A stretch of DNA of 64,000 nucleotides from Sycon ciliatum (GCF_964019385.1 NC_088644.1:44848483-44912482), one strand, 5' to 3'; shown: positions 28,130 to 39,968, numbered from the stretch's first letter. The notes: generated by a model not told the origin, from the letters alone. Program-made: numbers and translations.

Positions 28130-28677
28130 GGTACAATCGAGTAGTTATGGTCCTACCTCCAAAATGATGCCAAATTATGCTCCAAATTTTCAGCCACCAA
28201 ATTATGCCAATAATTATGCCGGCATAAACCGCCAGTGCCTACAGTACGGTGAGTTTCCCTCCGCTACTGAACCGAAGGCATCTCTGTTCGCGCACCTCCA
28301 ATGGCCAAGTCTGGCATGGCGGCGACACGTCCAGTGCCTCCTGGAGCTCCATCACCTGGTCCACCACCAGACCACTGCCTTTAGGGAGCTGGGCTATAGT
28401 CTCTCCACCAGTGTGCGGCGCCCTCTCCAACTTGTCCGGCCTGCCAGGGCGAACACCTACTCGCGTGCCACTTTCCTCTTTGTTACCGCTGTCACCTGGA
28501 ATTCTCTCGCCACTGATATTAGAACCACCCAAAATAGTCATTGCTTTTTGTCTCGTGTCCGTACTATCTTTGCCAACACCCGCTTTGAACCCGCTGGTTT
28601 CATTCCTTCCAGAGTTTCTGTAACATGGGAACGAATGAAGTTGGTTGCTCCAACGAGGAGCACACGCTTCTTGCCGA
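28130..28677 (+). pseudogene. 3' part of a LINE RT
   Basis: The plus frame reads LLELHHLVHHQTTAFRELG, RPARANTYSRATFLFVTAVTWNSLATDI and SHCFLSRVRTIF. This is the C-terminal LINE pattern (F.R....WNSL....F). It is truncated on both sides and followed at once by an R-family fragment. Confidence 0.6.
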
Positions 28678-28831
28678 ACTTGACAAATTGACTGACTCAC
28701 GACTGCCATCCGGAGCACACGAGGGGCACGTCGCACCTTCCGCTCGGCAAACCTGAAAGAAAGCACCACTCCCTGCTCAATACACGAACTTCATGACTAT
28801 TACCGCCGAAGTCGCAACTTCTAAGTTCGTA
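28678..28831 (-). mobile_element. degenerate R-family (ribozyme repeat) copy
   Basis: Minus-sense copy beginning GTGTATTGAGC (28774-28784), i.e. at the predicted ribozyme cleavage region, then CAGGGAGTGGTGC and AGGTTTGCCGAG. An inverted end segment (CGCCGAAGTCGCAACTTCTA) lies on its 5' side. Same architecture as the copy at 11277, but more diverged. Confidence 0.65.
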
Positions 28832-29631
28832 TAGGAACGAATGTTATGGCTGATTTCTACAGTACGCATTTGTTATAACCCTTCCTCTTCAGGAGCTCAC
28901 CCTTCCTCTTCTCAATCTATAATGTTATAATTTTGCAGACTTATTCCCAGTACGCCATGAACGGAGACCCCCTTGACTTAGGCCTCGGCCTTTGGAGAAT
29001 CCATATTAAATAAATAAAAAAGCACAGTCGCAACTGGTGGTGTGCATGTACACGAGTAGTCGCACAGCCTGTATCATGAAAACTGACAGGACAGCTCGTC
29101 TCTCTTTCGCATCTCCATACACAAGTAGTCGCACAGCCTGTATCATGAAAACTGACAGGACAGCTCGTCTCTCTTTCGCATCTCCAGTAAACACTCTCAT
29201 TTCTTCCTCTTTTGTCTTGCACGTAGGCATACCCATCCTTTACTACATAGTTTGGGTTTGCCTCGCAAAGTTAGGCTAGTAAAATCGGGATAAGCGTCCA
29301 CGATTGAGTCACCAACATAAAGGATTTCGTACGAGTACGAAAGCTTACCCAAAGCTTATAGTTTTCAGTGAATTTCGGCGACAGGGTCGGTGGTGAAAAT
29401 GTAACTTCACCGAAATGTACTCGTCGAATGTGTTATGCGGCGAAAAATCAATCTGTGAAACAGCACAGTCGCAAAATGTCATTAGATGAATTGACCACCT
29501 CGAAATGTCTCGCGTCAAATTGTCAAGCGCCTAACTGAAAGAGAAAGAGACAGTGTAGTCTAGGGAAATGACAACAGGATGTAAAACCACGAGTTTGTTG
29601 CGAAATCAGGCCTTCCTCTGGGGCGCGCACG
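28832..29631. repeat. no gene; 69-bp tandem duplication
   Basis: AGTAGTCGCACAGCCTG... occurs at 29055 and again at 29124, a two-unit 69-bp duplication (about 29055-29192). Otherwise AT-rich sequence without coding signals. Confidence 0.6.
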
Positions 29632-31841
29632 TCACAACATGGATATGACTATATGGGTGTTTTCGGCACACCTGCCCAAGGGTGGGTGAAAATTAGCGTT
29701 TCCTTCGCACCCCCAACCCCACATTAGTGTGTGATCACCATTTCTGTTCGATTTCACCTTGCCTGCCACCAAAAACCCAAGAGTGAAATCGATCAAAATG
29801 AGACCATCTGGGTATTCCCATCTTTCGCTGCCAACAAATTGAAAGTATTGGTCAGCTCCAATTGATATATGAATAGGCATTGCTTCAGGTGTATTGCATA
29901 AAGGCTCTGCTAAGATAAGCTTTTGTAAGCTAGAGTGCTTTGCTGTGCTCAAAAGTACTTTCTGGAGTGGACACGAAATGTTGTTGATAACATTTGCCTG
30001 TATGGAAGCTAATTCACCATTCTTCTGCATGAAGTGCAAATTGACTACAGGGTATTCCTTTACCGATCTGTGTGTTGCGCCAAAGGTTGCAAGTGAAATT
30101 ATGTCACTTCCTTCTTGTTTGAGTCCCAATGCTTTGTTGACATTCTCACTGATGTATGTTCTCGATGAACCCGTGTCAAACAAGATCCTTACAGTCTGTG
30201 ACCTGTTGCCTTCCTCATTTGTTGCAGTAGTCAAAGCAGTTTGCATTAGAACCCTGTGCCCTTGTGTGTGAGAAACCATTGCCTGATCTTGTGTTGGTTC
30301 AAATGTCTCTGCCATTGCATTCAATGTGCGTGCCTGTTTTTGTCCATCGCCATGATGCTTCCCATCATTTTTTCGCTCTTCATTTGACTTGAACTTCTGT
30401 GGACACAGATTTCTGTGGACACAGATTTCTGTGGTGGGATTTGCGTTTGCAATGGTAGCATGTTCTAGCATTCATGCAAGCTCTTACTCCATGTCCCGCT
30501 TTCAGACAGATGTAGCATTTCATCCCCAACCATGTTTTCCGTTCATCTAATGATTTGTACATTTGACATTCATCAGAGTAATGCTTTCCATCACAATACA
30601 TACATTTGATAGAAGGAGCTACACCAGCACCCGCAAATAGAGACTGCCCTGTTGATAGTATCTTCTTTGAGTGATTGGGGTGTTGCCATGATTGGTGACC
30701 TTTGCATGCGGCTGGTCCTTCTGCCTTCTCTTTAGCCTTTAGTAAGTGCGATAGTGCCAAACGCAATTCTCTAATTGTCCATTCATCGTTCTGTTTGGTG
30801 AGCTCAAGTTGTAATTTCACATCACTCGGGAGCTTGCCTTAAGATTATTGTAATGAAGACCTTTTGCGATACATCCTCATCTTGTGCTTCAAGGCTCCTA
30901 AGGAGCACTTCAATTTTGTCAACACAAGACCTCAAACTTCCGACTTTTGAGGTGCAGGCCGACATCTCCATTAAAGCAGTGTAGTGGGCATCCACCGTAG
31001 CTTGCTTAGTCCCGTACCTCGTCTCAAGCAGATCCCGGGCAACTTCATAATTTGCATTACAGAGTTCAGTATGTCTTGTGCTTTCCCTCCCACACATTCA
31101 CGGAGATAGCTCAATTTTTCAACTGGTGACAAGGAGGAGTTGTCATGAATAGTAGCATCGAAAATGTTCCAAAACTCTTGGAACTCCATCATGTCCCCGT
31201 CAAAATGCGTTAGCTCAAATTTGGGTAATCTGGCAGTTGTCTGGGGCTTTGATTCGGTTATAGTATCCCGCTCTACTATGGGTCTAGTATCCCGCTCTAC
31301 CAATCTCTTTAGAAGATTTTGGGTTGACTCTTGGGTTTTAGCTTGCGTCCCAATCAATTTCGTAATGTCAAGCAAGGTAGAGTCTGTCTGCATTGTAGGC
31401 TGGACGCCTGATTCCAATTCCATTTTTCTCAATTTTCTCTGGAGTTTGAGACCCTTCTCTAGTGTCTCTGTCCATAACCCAGCCCCATCCTCCAAACCAT
31501 TCTTAATCTCTTTGTTGTTTTTACCCTTTGGCTCATATTACTCCACATTCTGAACAAAATCATTCAAGTTAGCGTCCGTTATTTCCAACAATTCCTTTAA
31601 ACTACAAAGAAACGGACTTATCTGGTTGACGGGTTTGGTTCCTGCTAGCAGATCTTCACCGACTTTCGTCTCCCCCTGCAGCTCTTCGTACAGGAGCTTG
31701 AGAGCACGCTTGCTCGTCTGGATAGCCGTCGGCAATCTTGTGTCGCCCATTTTCACAACTCAAACCCCAAAGGGCGAGTCAACCAGGACCAAGGCTCGGT
31801 TGGGGCAGTGGCGAGGAACTAGGAAGCAGGTTTCGGCACCA
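29632..31841 (-). pseudogene. BEL/Pao gag-protease remnant (second BEL family)
   Basis: Read from 31750 downward. Pieces are a gag N-terminus (MGDTRLPTAIQTSKRAL), a DUF1759-like part (LPKFELTHFDGDMMEFQEFWNIFDATIH), RDLLETRYGTKQATVDAHY, three zinc knuckles (CMYCDGKHYSDEC, CYICLKAGHGVRAC, CYHCKRKSHHRNLC) and a protease with LFDTGSSRTYIS. At least three frame changes occur. RT, RNase H and integrase are missing: the element stops near 29632. Its gag and primer site differ from the element at 2.3-9.4 kb. Confidence 0.85.
31829..31841 (-). promoter_or_regulatory. primer-binding site, tRNA-Phe type
   Basis: The minus strand reads TGGTGCCGAAACC, complementary to the 3' end of animal tRNA-Phe (GGTTTCGGCACCA). 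It stands between the LTR end (TTAGTGACA) and gag. Confidence 0.7.
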
Positions 31842-32540
31842 TGTCACTAACCGGCACAAGCCCGCAAGTGCACAGTTGATAACTGATTTATTTGCTCGGA
31901 CTGCAAGAGAATTTATACGATAAGTGAACGTGGCAGTGCAACATCGTACGGAGCACGCGCACTTCATTATTTTGGGACAGCAGTATGCAGCAGTTGGGAA
32001 AAATGCGAGCTCTGGCATGGCTGTGTAAACCTAGAGGGTCTGAGGCTACAAACTTTGCATGTGTCAGAACTTGCCGTACAGAGTTCATAGTACAATATTT
32101 ACCACATAGACGTCTAGACTAAGAGAAAGCTACAAATTGCTGCAGTGCCGAAACATGATAAAGTCTTTAGAACTAAAACATGTAAAATAGCAAAATTAAA
32201 CCAACTAGCTTCGCGACAGAGCTGTACTCAGAAAGGCAGGATCAAAATGAAAATGTACTGCACTGCGGAACAGTGCGAATCTGAATGAGACTGCAAACAT
32301 GGCATTTGGTTGCATGCAAAATGGGAAGATACTGTGTGAAGTGTTGAACTGTAACAAGTCGACAACGTCTGTAGGGCCTTCCCTATCAAAATACTACTCC
32401 TACCAAGGCTACATATGAACTCTTGCTGCTACCACAACTGCTGTATTACTGTGCATACGGATATGAAATGTCACGGAACAAAAACGGTCAAAAACACCTT
32501 TTTCAGAACAACACAGGGGATACACCGTAACAACCATTGG
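31842..32540 (-). repeat. LTR of the second BEL element plus sequence of unknown nature
   Basis: Bases rising from 31842 are the LTR end in minus sense (ends CCGGTTAGTGACA). The LTR's far boundary could not be fixed, and no second LTR is found. The rest, up to the vWA exon, shows no gene. Confidence 0.45.
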
Positions 32541-32544
32541 CGAG

Positions 32545-33518
32545 TTAGGGGCGCTTGCACTCCTGAACAGACGATGCATACGTGCAGTGCAAAGAGCTAT
32601 GCTCCGGTCCGTGAGCACATTGGCACGAGCAACACTTATGCACCCTGCTCTCAACATGGGTAACAGTACTCTCAACGAATGCGTTCACATGGGAAGCAAA
32701 CAGCGCATCACTATCCAGTATCGAGTTCAAGTCCCACACAGCGCCCTTCAGCTCCAGGGCAACGGAAGAGTAGTCTTTGCGCGTGTTCCGGTAATGCAAA
32801 GCCAAGTAGCGTTTGTGTTGCTGTTTGTTTGATGTTGTGTAGTGTGTAGTGTTTTCAGCAATGTACAATGTGCCTTTGGAATCCATTCCAAAGCCTCGCT
32901 GGTTGTTGTACCAGATGCTGTTGTCCACGATGGCTTCGAGGGTAGCTCCACTCTTGCGTATCAACTTCTTAATGGAGTTGCGTGTGATTCCTTTCCCTTG
33001 TAGTTGGATATCCCTGTCTGCATCTGATACCAAGATGATGATTGGCGCAACGTCGTGGCGCTTCAATCGGAGTAACGAACTTCCTTCAGAGGTAATATTC
33101 TCCAGCGCATATTTAATGGCAAGGTAGCCGTCCTCCACAGACCCTGTATTCTGTAGTTTAGCGCATGCCTCCCGGAAACCAGCTAGGTCGTACACCTGAC
33201 GACCATTGTTACTGCGGATGACGTGTGGTCCAGCGTGGCCATCAGACCCCGTCTCTCCTTTCAAATGGCCAAAGCCAACAACTGTATACTGGTTCGGCTT
33301 GCCAGGGTAGAGACCAATGCCATGCTCCTCAAGGCTCACGGATAGGTTTCCCACGATCTGATAGAGTCTGTTTTTGTAGTGTGGCTCCATGCTTCTGGAC
33401 TCATCGACCACTAGAATGACGTCTGCAGCTGTCTGGCCACAATGTGCGGTGCCGGCCTTGTCCGTTACGGGGTGGGACGTCTCCAGGAAATGTGTTGGTA
33501 GTTGGGCGCGGCACGGCA
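32545..33518 (-). CDS. exon of a secreted/surface von Willebrand A domain protein
   Basis: A good 3' splice site (TTTCTTGTTTCTATGCAG) ends at 33519, so the exon starts at 33518 in phase 1. It encodes a vWA domain: VILVVDESRSM (the MIDAS motif DxSxS), VVGFGHLKG, LVSDADRDIQ. It runs to a Cys-rich C-terminus (CCSCQCAHGPEHSSLHC) and a stop at 32545, unless a donor is used earlier. The protein probably binds ligands outside the cell. No matching upstream exon is in the window. It is one of the few host-gene candidates. Confidence 0.65.
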
Positions 33519-33519
33519 C

Positions 33520-33930
33520 TGCATAGAAACAAGAAATCACAGATCAAGTTATGTTATACAAGTCATGATCTAGGAGGCCGACAATACACACAGTGCCTAA
33601 GGGGTGTAGATGGATCTTGATATTTGAGAGGGTCTGTGTTCATCACCACAATTGTAGGTTGGTGAAATAGATTTAGACTATGCTATTCTTTTATTTTATT
33701 ATTATTATATGCATTCCCGCGGCAGCGTCAACGGTGCAAGTGCAAGTTGCCCATGCACAAACACAGCCCACACGTTTGCTTATGCTGGACATGGTAAGAG
33801 AAGCAGTTGATATAGGAGACATAAAGGCAACAAGCACAAACGTAGCTGTAAATCCTTTGTGTATAGAATGTTTAAAGTGTATTGAGCGATATTTCCGTGA
33901 TCTGGGAAAAAGGTGACGGCGCGGTTTCAT
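33520..33930. other. intron-like sequence, no gene seen
   Basis: Sequence upstream of the vWA exon on its strand, with an ATT-rich run at 33690-33710. No exon or element signal is recognised. Confidence 0.35.
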
Positions 33931-33934
33931 CGCC

Positions 33935-36480
33935 GAACCTCTACTGGCAGATCATATCCAGTAGCTGCCTCCATTCGCTTCGAACTGCAGCTACGTCTGA
34001 TAGGCGCTCCAGATCTTCCAGGCTCTGCAATCTCCCGCACGAAGCTCGGTGGAGGTCGTCGTCGAGCTTCCCCGGCAGGGTGATGCGAGGGCAGCCTCTC
34101 CACTTGTGGTCATCACATTCAAAGTAGCTGACCATGATTAGGACGGCAGGGGAATCACTGAGAAGTCGAAGGACATGGCCAAATAGCCTCCACCTAGCTC
34201 TGGTGATGATGCGGCTGATCGGCTCTGCCTTGCACCTGTCGTAGAGTGCTGTTGTTGCGATCTTCTACGGCCAGACGAAGCCGATCAGTGAACGGAGCTG
34301 GCCGCGGTGGAATGCGTGGAGTCTACCCTCGGCAGCTGCCATGAGTCCCCATGTGCCGGCGTTATATACTAGCGCTGGTAGTACAAACGCATTGTAGAGA
34401 CGAAGCCTCAGTTCTTCTCCAACGGTACTGCGCCGGCTCCATAGTGACCAGAGCGATCGAAACGCTGCAGCTGCTAGTTGTTTCCGCCGAGAGACATCCT
34501 CGTTATCCCAGAGGAGTGAGCCGAGCTTCTTGGTGGTGCGCCACTGTTCAGCTACTCTGTCCAGGGATCGGCCCAGAATGGTAATTTCTGTTTTATCCGG
34601 GTTTACCTTCAGAGCCCATCCGTTGAGGACGTCACCGATAACCGGCTCCAGGTCATCTAACCAGCCAGACTCTGTGCTGATGAAATCCGCGCCGTCGGCG
34701 TACGCAATTTCAAATGGCAAGCCGAGATCCGATGATGGCCGAGCCCTGGCAGTAGCAGTGCTCATTACATCCCGCAAAGCTGCCTCGAGATATACCACAA
34801 ATAGAACAGGGGACAAGGAATCGCCCTGGGGCGTCCCGATAGTGGTATCAGCGGATTCGGATGTTGCTGTGCCTATACGTACACAGAAGGATGTCTTGGC
34901 TAGTAGGACACGCCGATACGTACACAGAAGGATGTCTTGGCTAGTAGGACACGGATGAGACGGATCTCGTCCTCGTGCAGGAAGTAATTGAGAACTGCCA
35001 GTAGACGGTCTCTGCGGATGGAGTCAAATGCTTTTGACATGTCAATGCCGAGGACTACCAATTGCTTCTTGTATTTCTGACAGGCTGCAGCATACCAACG
35101 GTGGCTCCAGACCACATCCGCCGTTGACCTGCCTCTGCGGAAACCGCTGTGCGTTGAAGAGAGATATTGTTCTACTTGTGATGATATTCTCTGAAGAGTA
35201 ATGATGGAGAGGGCTTTGCGCAGTGCCGTCAGCAGGATAATTGGTCGAAGGTTACTCGGAGGTCCAACTGGCTGGCCGGGTTTCTGGAGCGGGATTAACG
35301 TCCCCTTGGTGTGTTGAAGGTCATTTCGCTGTCTCTTCAGATTGGCCTTGACTGCTGTGTTGGTGGAGTTGTTGATACTCAGACGAATATTCTTTTGCTG
35401 GAGTGATAGCTCTTGTATCGCAGGGTCTGATTTCTTGTGTCTGCTACGGTTGACGTATCCCAAAAACGTCCTTGGCCATTCTGCTCACCGTCTGCAGCAC
35501 ATTGTTGCACGTGTCGAATGGCTTTGTTTTATCCCAGGTACAAGAAGCTGTGTCCAGCTCGTTCGCCAGTCTCTCTCTGTATGTGGTCCGGATTGCAGGA
35601 TCGGAAAGCTTCGCTGTATCTATGCACGTACGTTCCCGTTTGGCCACGGCACTCTTCTCGCGACCGAAGATACCGAAAATTCTTTGCATGTCCATTCTCA
35701 CGGCTACGAGCCGATGGTCCGATGAGGTTTCGCACCCGCCATAGCTCCTGCAATCGGTCATAAGCCTTTTCTGTTGTAATCGACATGCGATGTAATCTAT
35801 CTGGTTGTAGATAGGTATGGTGGTGTTGGTTTTCTGGTCCTTGCGCCAGCCAGTCCATGTCGTCTTGTGCCGAGCATTGTGCTGAAATGCGGTGATGCAC
35901 AGAAAAAGGTTATTGTTATTGCTATTGCAGAAGTCGACGAGGCTCTGTCCAGTGAGGTTCCTCTTGCCTCGCCCGTGCCTCCCCGCACATGAGTCTTGAG
36001 AGTTACGGACACCGCCGACCTTGGCATTGAAGTCGCCAGCCAGCAGAACTACTGACGATGATTTCACTTGGCTGTACGCCTTGGCTAGGGTGACGTAAAA
36101 GTTATCCAACTCCTCGGCATCACGAGCACAGATAGTTGAATTTGGAGCATATATATTTACTACAGCTATCAGGGACGACGAACCATGGCTGGGCAGAAGC
36201 GGAGTAGCGAATGGAGCCGGGCCACCAGCGGTCGCGTCGTCGACCCGTAGCGTGAGCACTGCAACTCTATCGGACAACGTCCAAAATTGATGGATTCTGC
36301 TCGAAAGGGACCATGAAACAGCGAAGCCCAAAATATAGTGCCTACGCTCCGGCGCTGGGCTTATCAAGCGAAACCCGTCCTGCTGTTCGTCAAGCCCAGC
36401 CGATAGCTTCGTCTCCTGCAAAGCGCAAATGTCGATTCGATAATTTTTGAGGTCCCGTCGGAGTGCTTCTCACTTCAATG
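33935..36480 (-). pseudogene. LINE ORF2 (endonuclease and RT) with internal deletion
   Basis: Endonuclease from about 36470: MQETKLS, NIYAPNS, LLAGDFNAKVGG, YNQIDYIAC, TSSDHRLVA. A connector follows to 35444. RT pieces: GTLIPLQKPGQPVGPPSNLRPIILL, GFRRGRSTADVV, GIDMSKAFDSI and AYADGADFIS (YADG in place of YADD). The thumb and C-terminal WRLFGHVLRLL lie beyond a stop at 34265. The stretch before GTLIPLQKPG is short compared with relatives, so part of the RT N-terminus is deleted. It carries a 40-bp tandem duplication at about 34874-34952. Confidence 0.85.
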
Positions 36481-36822
36481 TGGACGTCAGTCCGCGGCCG
36501 TTGAAACTTGCTACTGAAAATTCAGAAAGTTGGAATATTCTCATCGTTCATGTCTCGCTGTCTCGCTGTCTCGCCGCCACCCAAACCAAACCAGACTAAC
36601 CATGTCCAATAAATACCAACCTTTCCGAAGAAAGAGAGAAAGAGTAACCTTCCTCAACCAAACAATGCTATTCTACTACATTTTATTGTAAAAACATTAA
36701 TATTAATATAATAATATTTATTACAACATCTCAAGACTCGGTGGAAACACCGGCCAATGTTAAGAGAGTGGGTGATTGCCAACATAAATTGCCAACATAA
36801 ATTCTTCATGAGTTTCAAATTG
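36481..36822. other. no gene seen
   Basis: AT-rich sequence with TTAATATTAATATAATAA near 36700 and a doubled ATTGCCAACATAAATT (36776-36805). No coding or structural signal beyond this. Confidence 0.35.
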
Positions 36823-37410
36823 CACACCTGATGAGCCGTCACGAACCATACGGCAAAACGAACGTCGTGTGAAACAACTGGTTTTGTAGTCAACTAGTCC
36901 ATCACAATGTGATGCATGAGGAGTACTGTAGGAGTTTGGCTTTCGGCTTGTACAATTCGTTTTCGCAAAGCTTCCCCTTTCTTTACTCATCTTTGATATT
37001 TTATGACCCACCCGAGTTGGGTGGTGTGCTGCTTTGCTGCTTCGAATTGTGGTTAAACCGCTTTGTCAAATATCGTACTGGTCTCGTCATCGTCCAGTAA
37101 CAATCAACAATCTTTGTTCCGTTGGGACTGTAGCTTTTGCTCGTTTTCGTTGCGCTTGCCTTTCCCTTTTTGGTCTTTCCATAACCTTCAACCTTCCAAA
37201 TTGGAAGGCTGTCGGTTAGCGCTACGGAGATGTTTTTAAGCTAGGTGTCAGGACGTCGAATGTCTCAGTACTCTGTCAGTTTTGTGCCTAGTTGTTGCAC
37301 TTTCTGACTGTATATAGTATCTGGTTACAGTGAGAGAGAGGTACTCTTAACTCGTATCCATATCTCCTTTTCCTTTCTACATTTATTTATGGCTCAACAT
37401 CCGAGTTTCA
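36823..37410 (+). repeat. repeat X, near-complete copy
   Basis: About 0.59 kb, shared with 49852-50440 (+), 52745-53290 (split) and partial copies at 26494, 47250 and 49312. Landmarks are CACCTGATGAGCCGTCAC, a CCCACCCGAGTTGGGTGG hairpin, GCTTTGCTGCTTCGAATTG, the palindrome CCTTCCAAATTGGAAGG (37193-37209), and the end TTAACTCGTATCCATAT...GGCTCAACATC. No ORF; class unknown, perhaps a terminal repeat of a retroelement. Confidence 0.65.
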
Positions 37411-37419
37411 AATAATAAT

Positions 37420-38017
37420 ATTAACTGGTTTTGAGGGAATGAGACAAACGGGAAAAGTCTGAAGAAAATATTGACTGTCACCACCAGGACTCGAACCAGG
37501 GACCCTCGCTTGAAGCCAGCAATGCTCTAACCACTGAGCTATGGTGTAGTTGTCATCCCAGCAGAGACCGTTCAACATTTTCTTCAGACTTCGTAACTCA
37601 CACTTCCTGTGAATCCACACAGGCGGGTGGGACGCAGCCCTCACTGTACCCACACGCTTCATGTACAAACTAGCACGCGGGGAGCCCCAAGTCATAAAAT
37701 ATTAACTGGTTTTGAGGGAATAAGACAAACGGGAAAAGTCTGAAGAAAATATTGACTGTCACCACCAGGAATCGAAACAGGGACCCTCGCTTGTAGCCAG
37801 CGATGCTCTAACCACTGAGCTATGGTGTAGTCGTCATCCAAGCAGAGACCGTTCAACATGTTCTTCAGCCTTCGTAACTCACACTTCCTGTGAATCCACA
37901 CAGGCGGGTGGGACGCAGCCCTCACTGTACCCACGCAATTCACATACAAAGTAGCACGTGGGGAGCCCCAAGTCATAAAATATTAACTGGTTTTGAGGGA
38001 ATGAGACAAAAGGGAAA
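37420..38017 (-). mobile_element. tRNA-derived SINE (family S): two full tandem units and the start of a third
   Basis: Units start ATTAACTGG at 37420, 37701 and 37982, exactly 281 bp apart. On the minus strand each carries a tRNA-like head with A box (TAGCTCAGTGGTTAGAGC), an anticodon arm, and B box GGTTCGAGTCC in unit 1 (unit 2 differs by one base). The tRNA-like part is framed by an 18-bp inverted repeat (GTCTGAAGAAAAT...ATTTTCTTCAGAC). The third unit is cut at 38017 by a LINE and continues at 39803. Confidence 0.85.
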
Positions 38018-39802
38018 TTATTATTATTTATTATTATTCTCGTATCCGTCCCGAATGGGACTCACAACGGCAGAATAAACTGTGGTCATGTGTGTGTGAG
38101 AGTGGGAGAACGAAATGAAAAAGAAAAGAAGAGTCTTGTAATAAAGGTCAAATTTAAGAAGAGCAGTACTAGACTAAATGGCTGAGCAGATGTTACTCCA
38201 TTGTTTTTTGTCGCGGGCATAGGTGCCGAGATCACGAAGGCAGCTGGGCTTAAAAATGCAGATAGGTGTGAGGCGGACGTCTCGCTGGAGACTTGTGGTG
38301 AGGCAAGAGCGGGGTGCACCTATTCGAAAGGGCTGACTGGTAGCATATGTACAGAAAGCAGTGAGAGCAACATTTGCAGGGATGTCACTTGGCTGGCGTA
38401 ATATATGTCCTAATAGCTTCCACCTGTCCCGCTTGGCCATTTCAGATACAGAGCACTGGCCAGTAACAGCATATAAATCTGCATTTGAGATGACATCTGG
38501 GTAGGTAATTCCAAGGGTACACCGCAGCTGTTTCCTATGAAACACATTTAGGTGCTTTTCTTGTGCACGGGACAGGCCATGGCAAGCAAGGTTGTAGGTC
38601 AAGATTGGTAGAACGAAAGTGTTGTATAAACGAATTTTAATGGGTGTAGAAAGCAGGTTGTGTTTGAACCATAACTTCAGAGTGCCTCCAAATGCTCTTG
38701 CGGCCAAGCCAATACGGCGCGTTATGTCCTCCCGGAGCCATATAGTGAGCCGAGTGTCTTCACCTGTCGCCAAGCTTCTTTACCACGAGTTGTGCCGACA
38801 TTTCTAGATGTTGTAGAGGTGGCATCTCCCAAAGTGGGTTCCAGGTAAATACGGATCCATTCAGTCTTACTGGTATTGACGGTAAGACCCCATTCGGAGA
38901 AGACGCCGGCGATGACGGGTAGGACGCTGGTAAGGAATGAATTTGATGTGGAGATGAAGTCTACATCATCGGCGTAAGCTGTTTTTCAGGTAGAATGTTG
39001 TCTGCTGATGGTCGGGCTGGCAGTCGGTCACGTACCATTCGTAGGGCTGCTTCCAAAGTAACCGTGAACAGTACCGGTGACCATCCATCGCCCTGGGGAC
39101 CCCCCGAGCTGTCTCAAAAGGTGCGGACTGTGCTTCGTTCACGCGAACTGTCAGCGCCGTGCCACATAGCAGGTACCTAACCAGTCGTAAACCGTCCGCG
39201 TCTCCAATTTTCTCTTGCTCCATGACATCAAGCAGCTTTGTGCGGTTTATTGTGTCAAAAGCCTTGCTCAGGTCCAGCCCTAGCACGTAGATAGTAGTGT
39301 TGAAGCGTTCAACAATTGATGCCAGGATTCGTTTGCAAAACACAATGTCTGCGGTTGATCTGTTTTGACGGAACCCGGCTTGCGATGGAGATATATATCG
39401 CTCTACGTCAGCTCTGATCCGGCGAAGTGTGATGAGGGACAAGATTTTTCTGGCAGTAGTCAGCAATGTTATCGGACGCAAATTGTTCATGGGACCTTTG
39501 GGTTTACCTGGCTTATGCAGAGCGATTAGTACACCATCTCCAAGAGATGCTTGGCTGTGCTGAGTGAATACATCGGTGAAAATGCTGCTTAGGCATTCTG
39601 CAAGTGCAGGGCCTCCGTACTTGACCAGCTCGGCTGGTATGTCATCAGGCCCGCAGGAGCGTTGGTTCTTTAGACGACTCATTGCGCTCGCTACCTCTGC
39701 TGTGGAAATCGGTTTATCGAGGGGTTTCGGTGTTCCTGTAAATGGCGTAACCGCTGGCTCTGCAGCAGTAGGAGAGAATTTCCCAGTGTAATGCTCAGCT
39801 AT
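38018..39802 (-). pseudogene. 5'-truncated LINE inserted in the third SINE unit
   Basis: ACAAAAGGGAAA flanks it at 38006-38017 and 39803-39814 (12-bp target duplication). The minus strand encodes RT pieces NQRSCGPDDIPAELVKYGG, VLIALHKPGKPKGPMNNLRPITLL, GFRQNRSTADIVF and GLDLSKAFDTINRTKL. The C-terminus is RWKLLGHILRQ with QLRCTLGITYPDV. Frameshifts occur near 38965 and 38775. The 3' tail is (AAT)n-type at 38017-38040. Confidence 0.88.
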
Positions 39803-39968
39803 ACAAAAGGGAAAAGTCTGAAGAAAATATTGGCTGTCACCACCAGGACCCGAACCAGGGACCCTCGCTTGTAGCCAGCGATGCTCTTACCACTGAGCTA
39901 TGGTGTAGTCGTCATCCCAGCAGAGACTGTTCAACATTTTTTTCAGACTTCGTAACTCACACTTCAAA
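39803..39968 (-). mobile_element. remainder of the third SINE S unit
   Basis: Continues the unit begun at 37982: GTCTGAAG arm, tRNA-like region (A box, B box GGTTCGGGTCC), then CAACATTTTTTTCAGAC. It stops at CACACTTC, about 115 bp short of a full unit, and meets a PLE tail. Confidence 0.8.

Noticed and set aside
36824-36850. CCTGATGAGCCGTCACGAAC in repeat X as another hammerhead core
   Set aside because: The GAAA element reads GAAC and no stem I or III pairs around it. The second full copy (49852) reads CTCATGA.
37480-37560. Functional tRNA gene
   Set aside because: A and B boxes are present, but position 33 of the anticodon loop is not T, the acceptor stem is short, and the copies lie in tandem 281-bp repeats. 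It is a tRNA-derived SINE.
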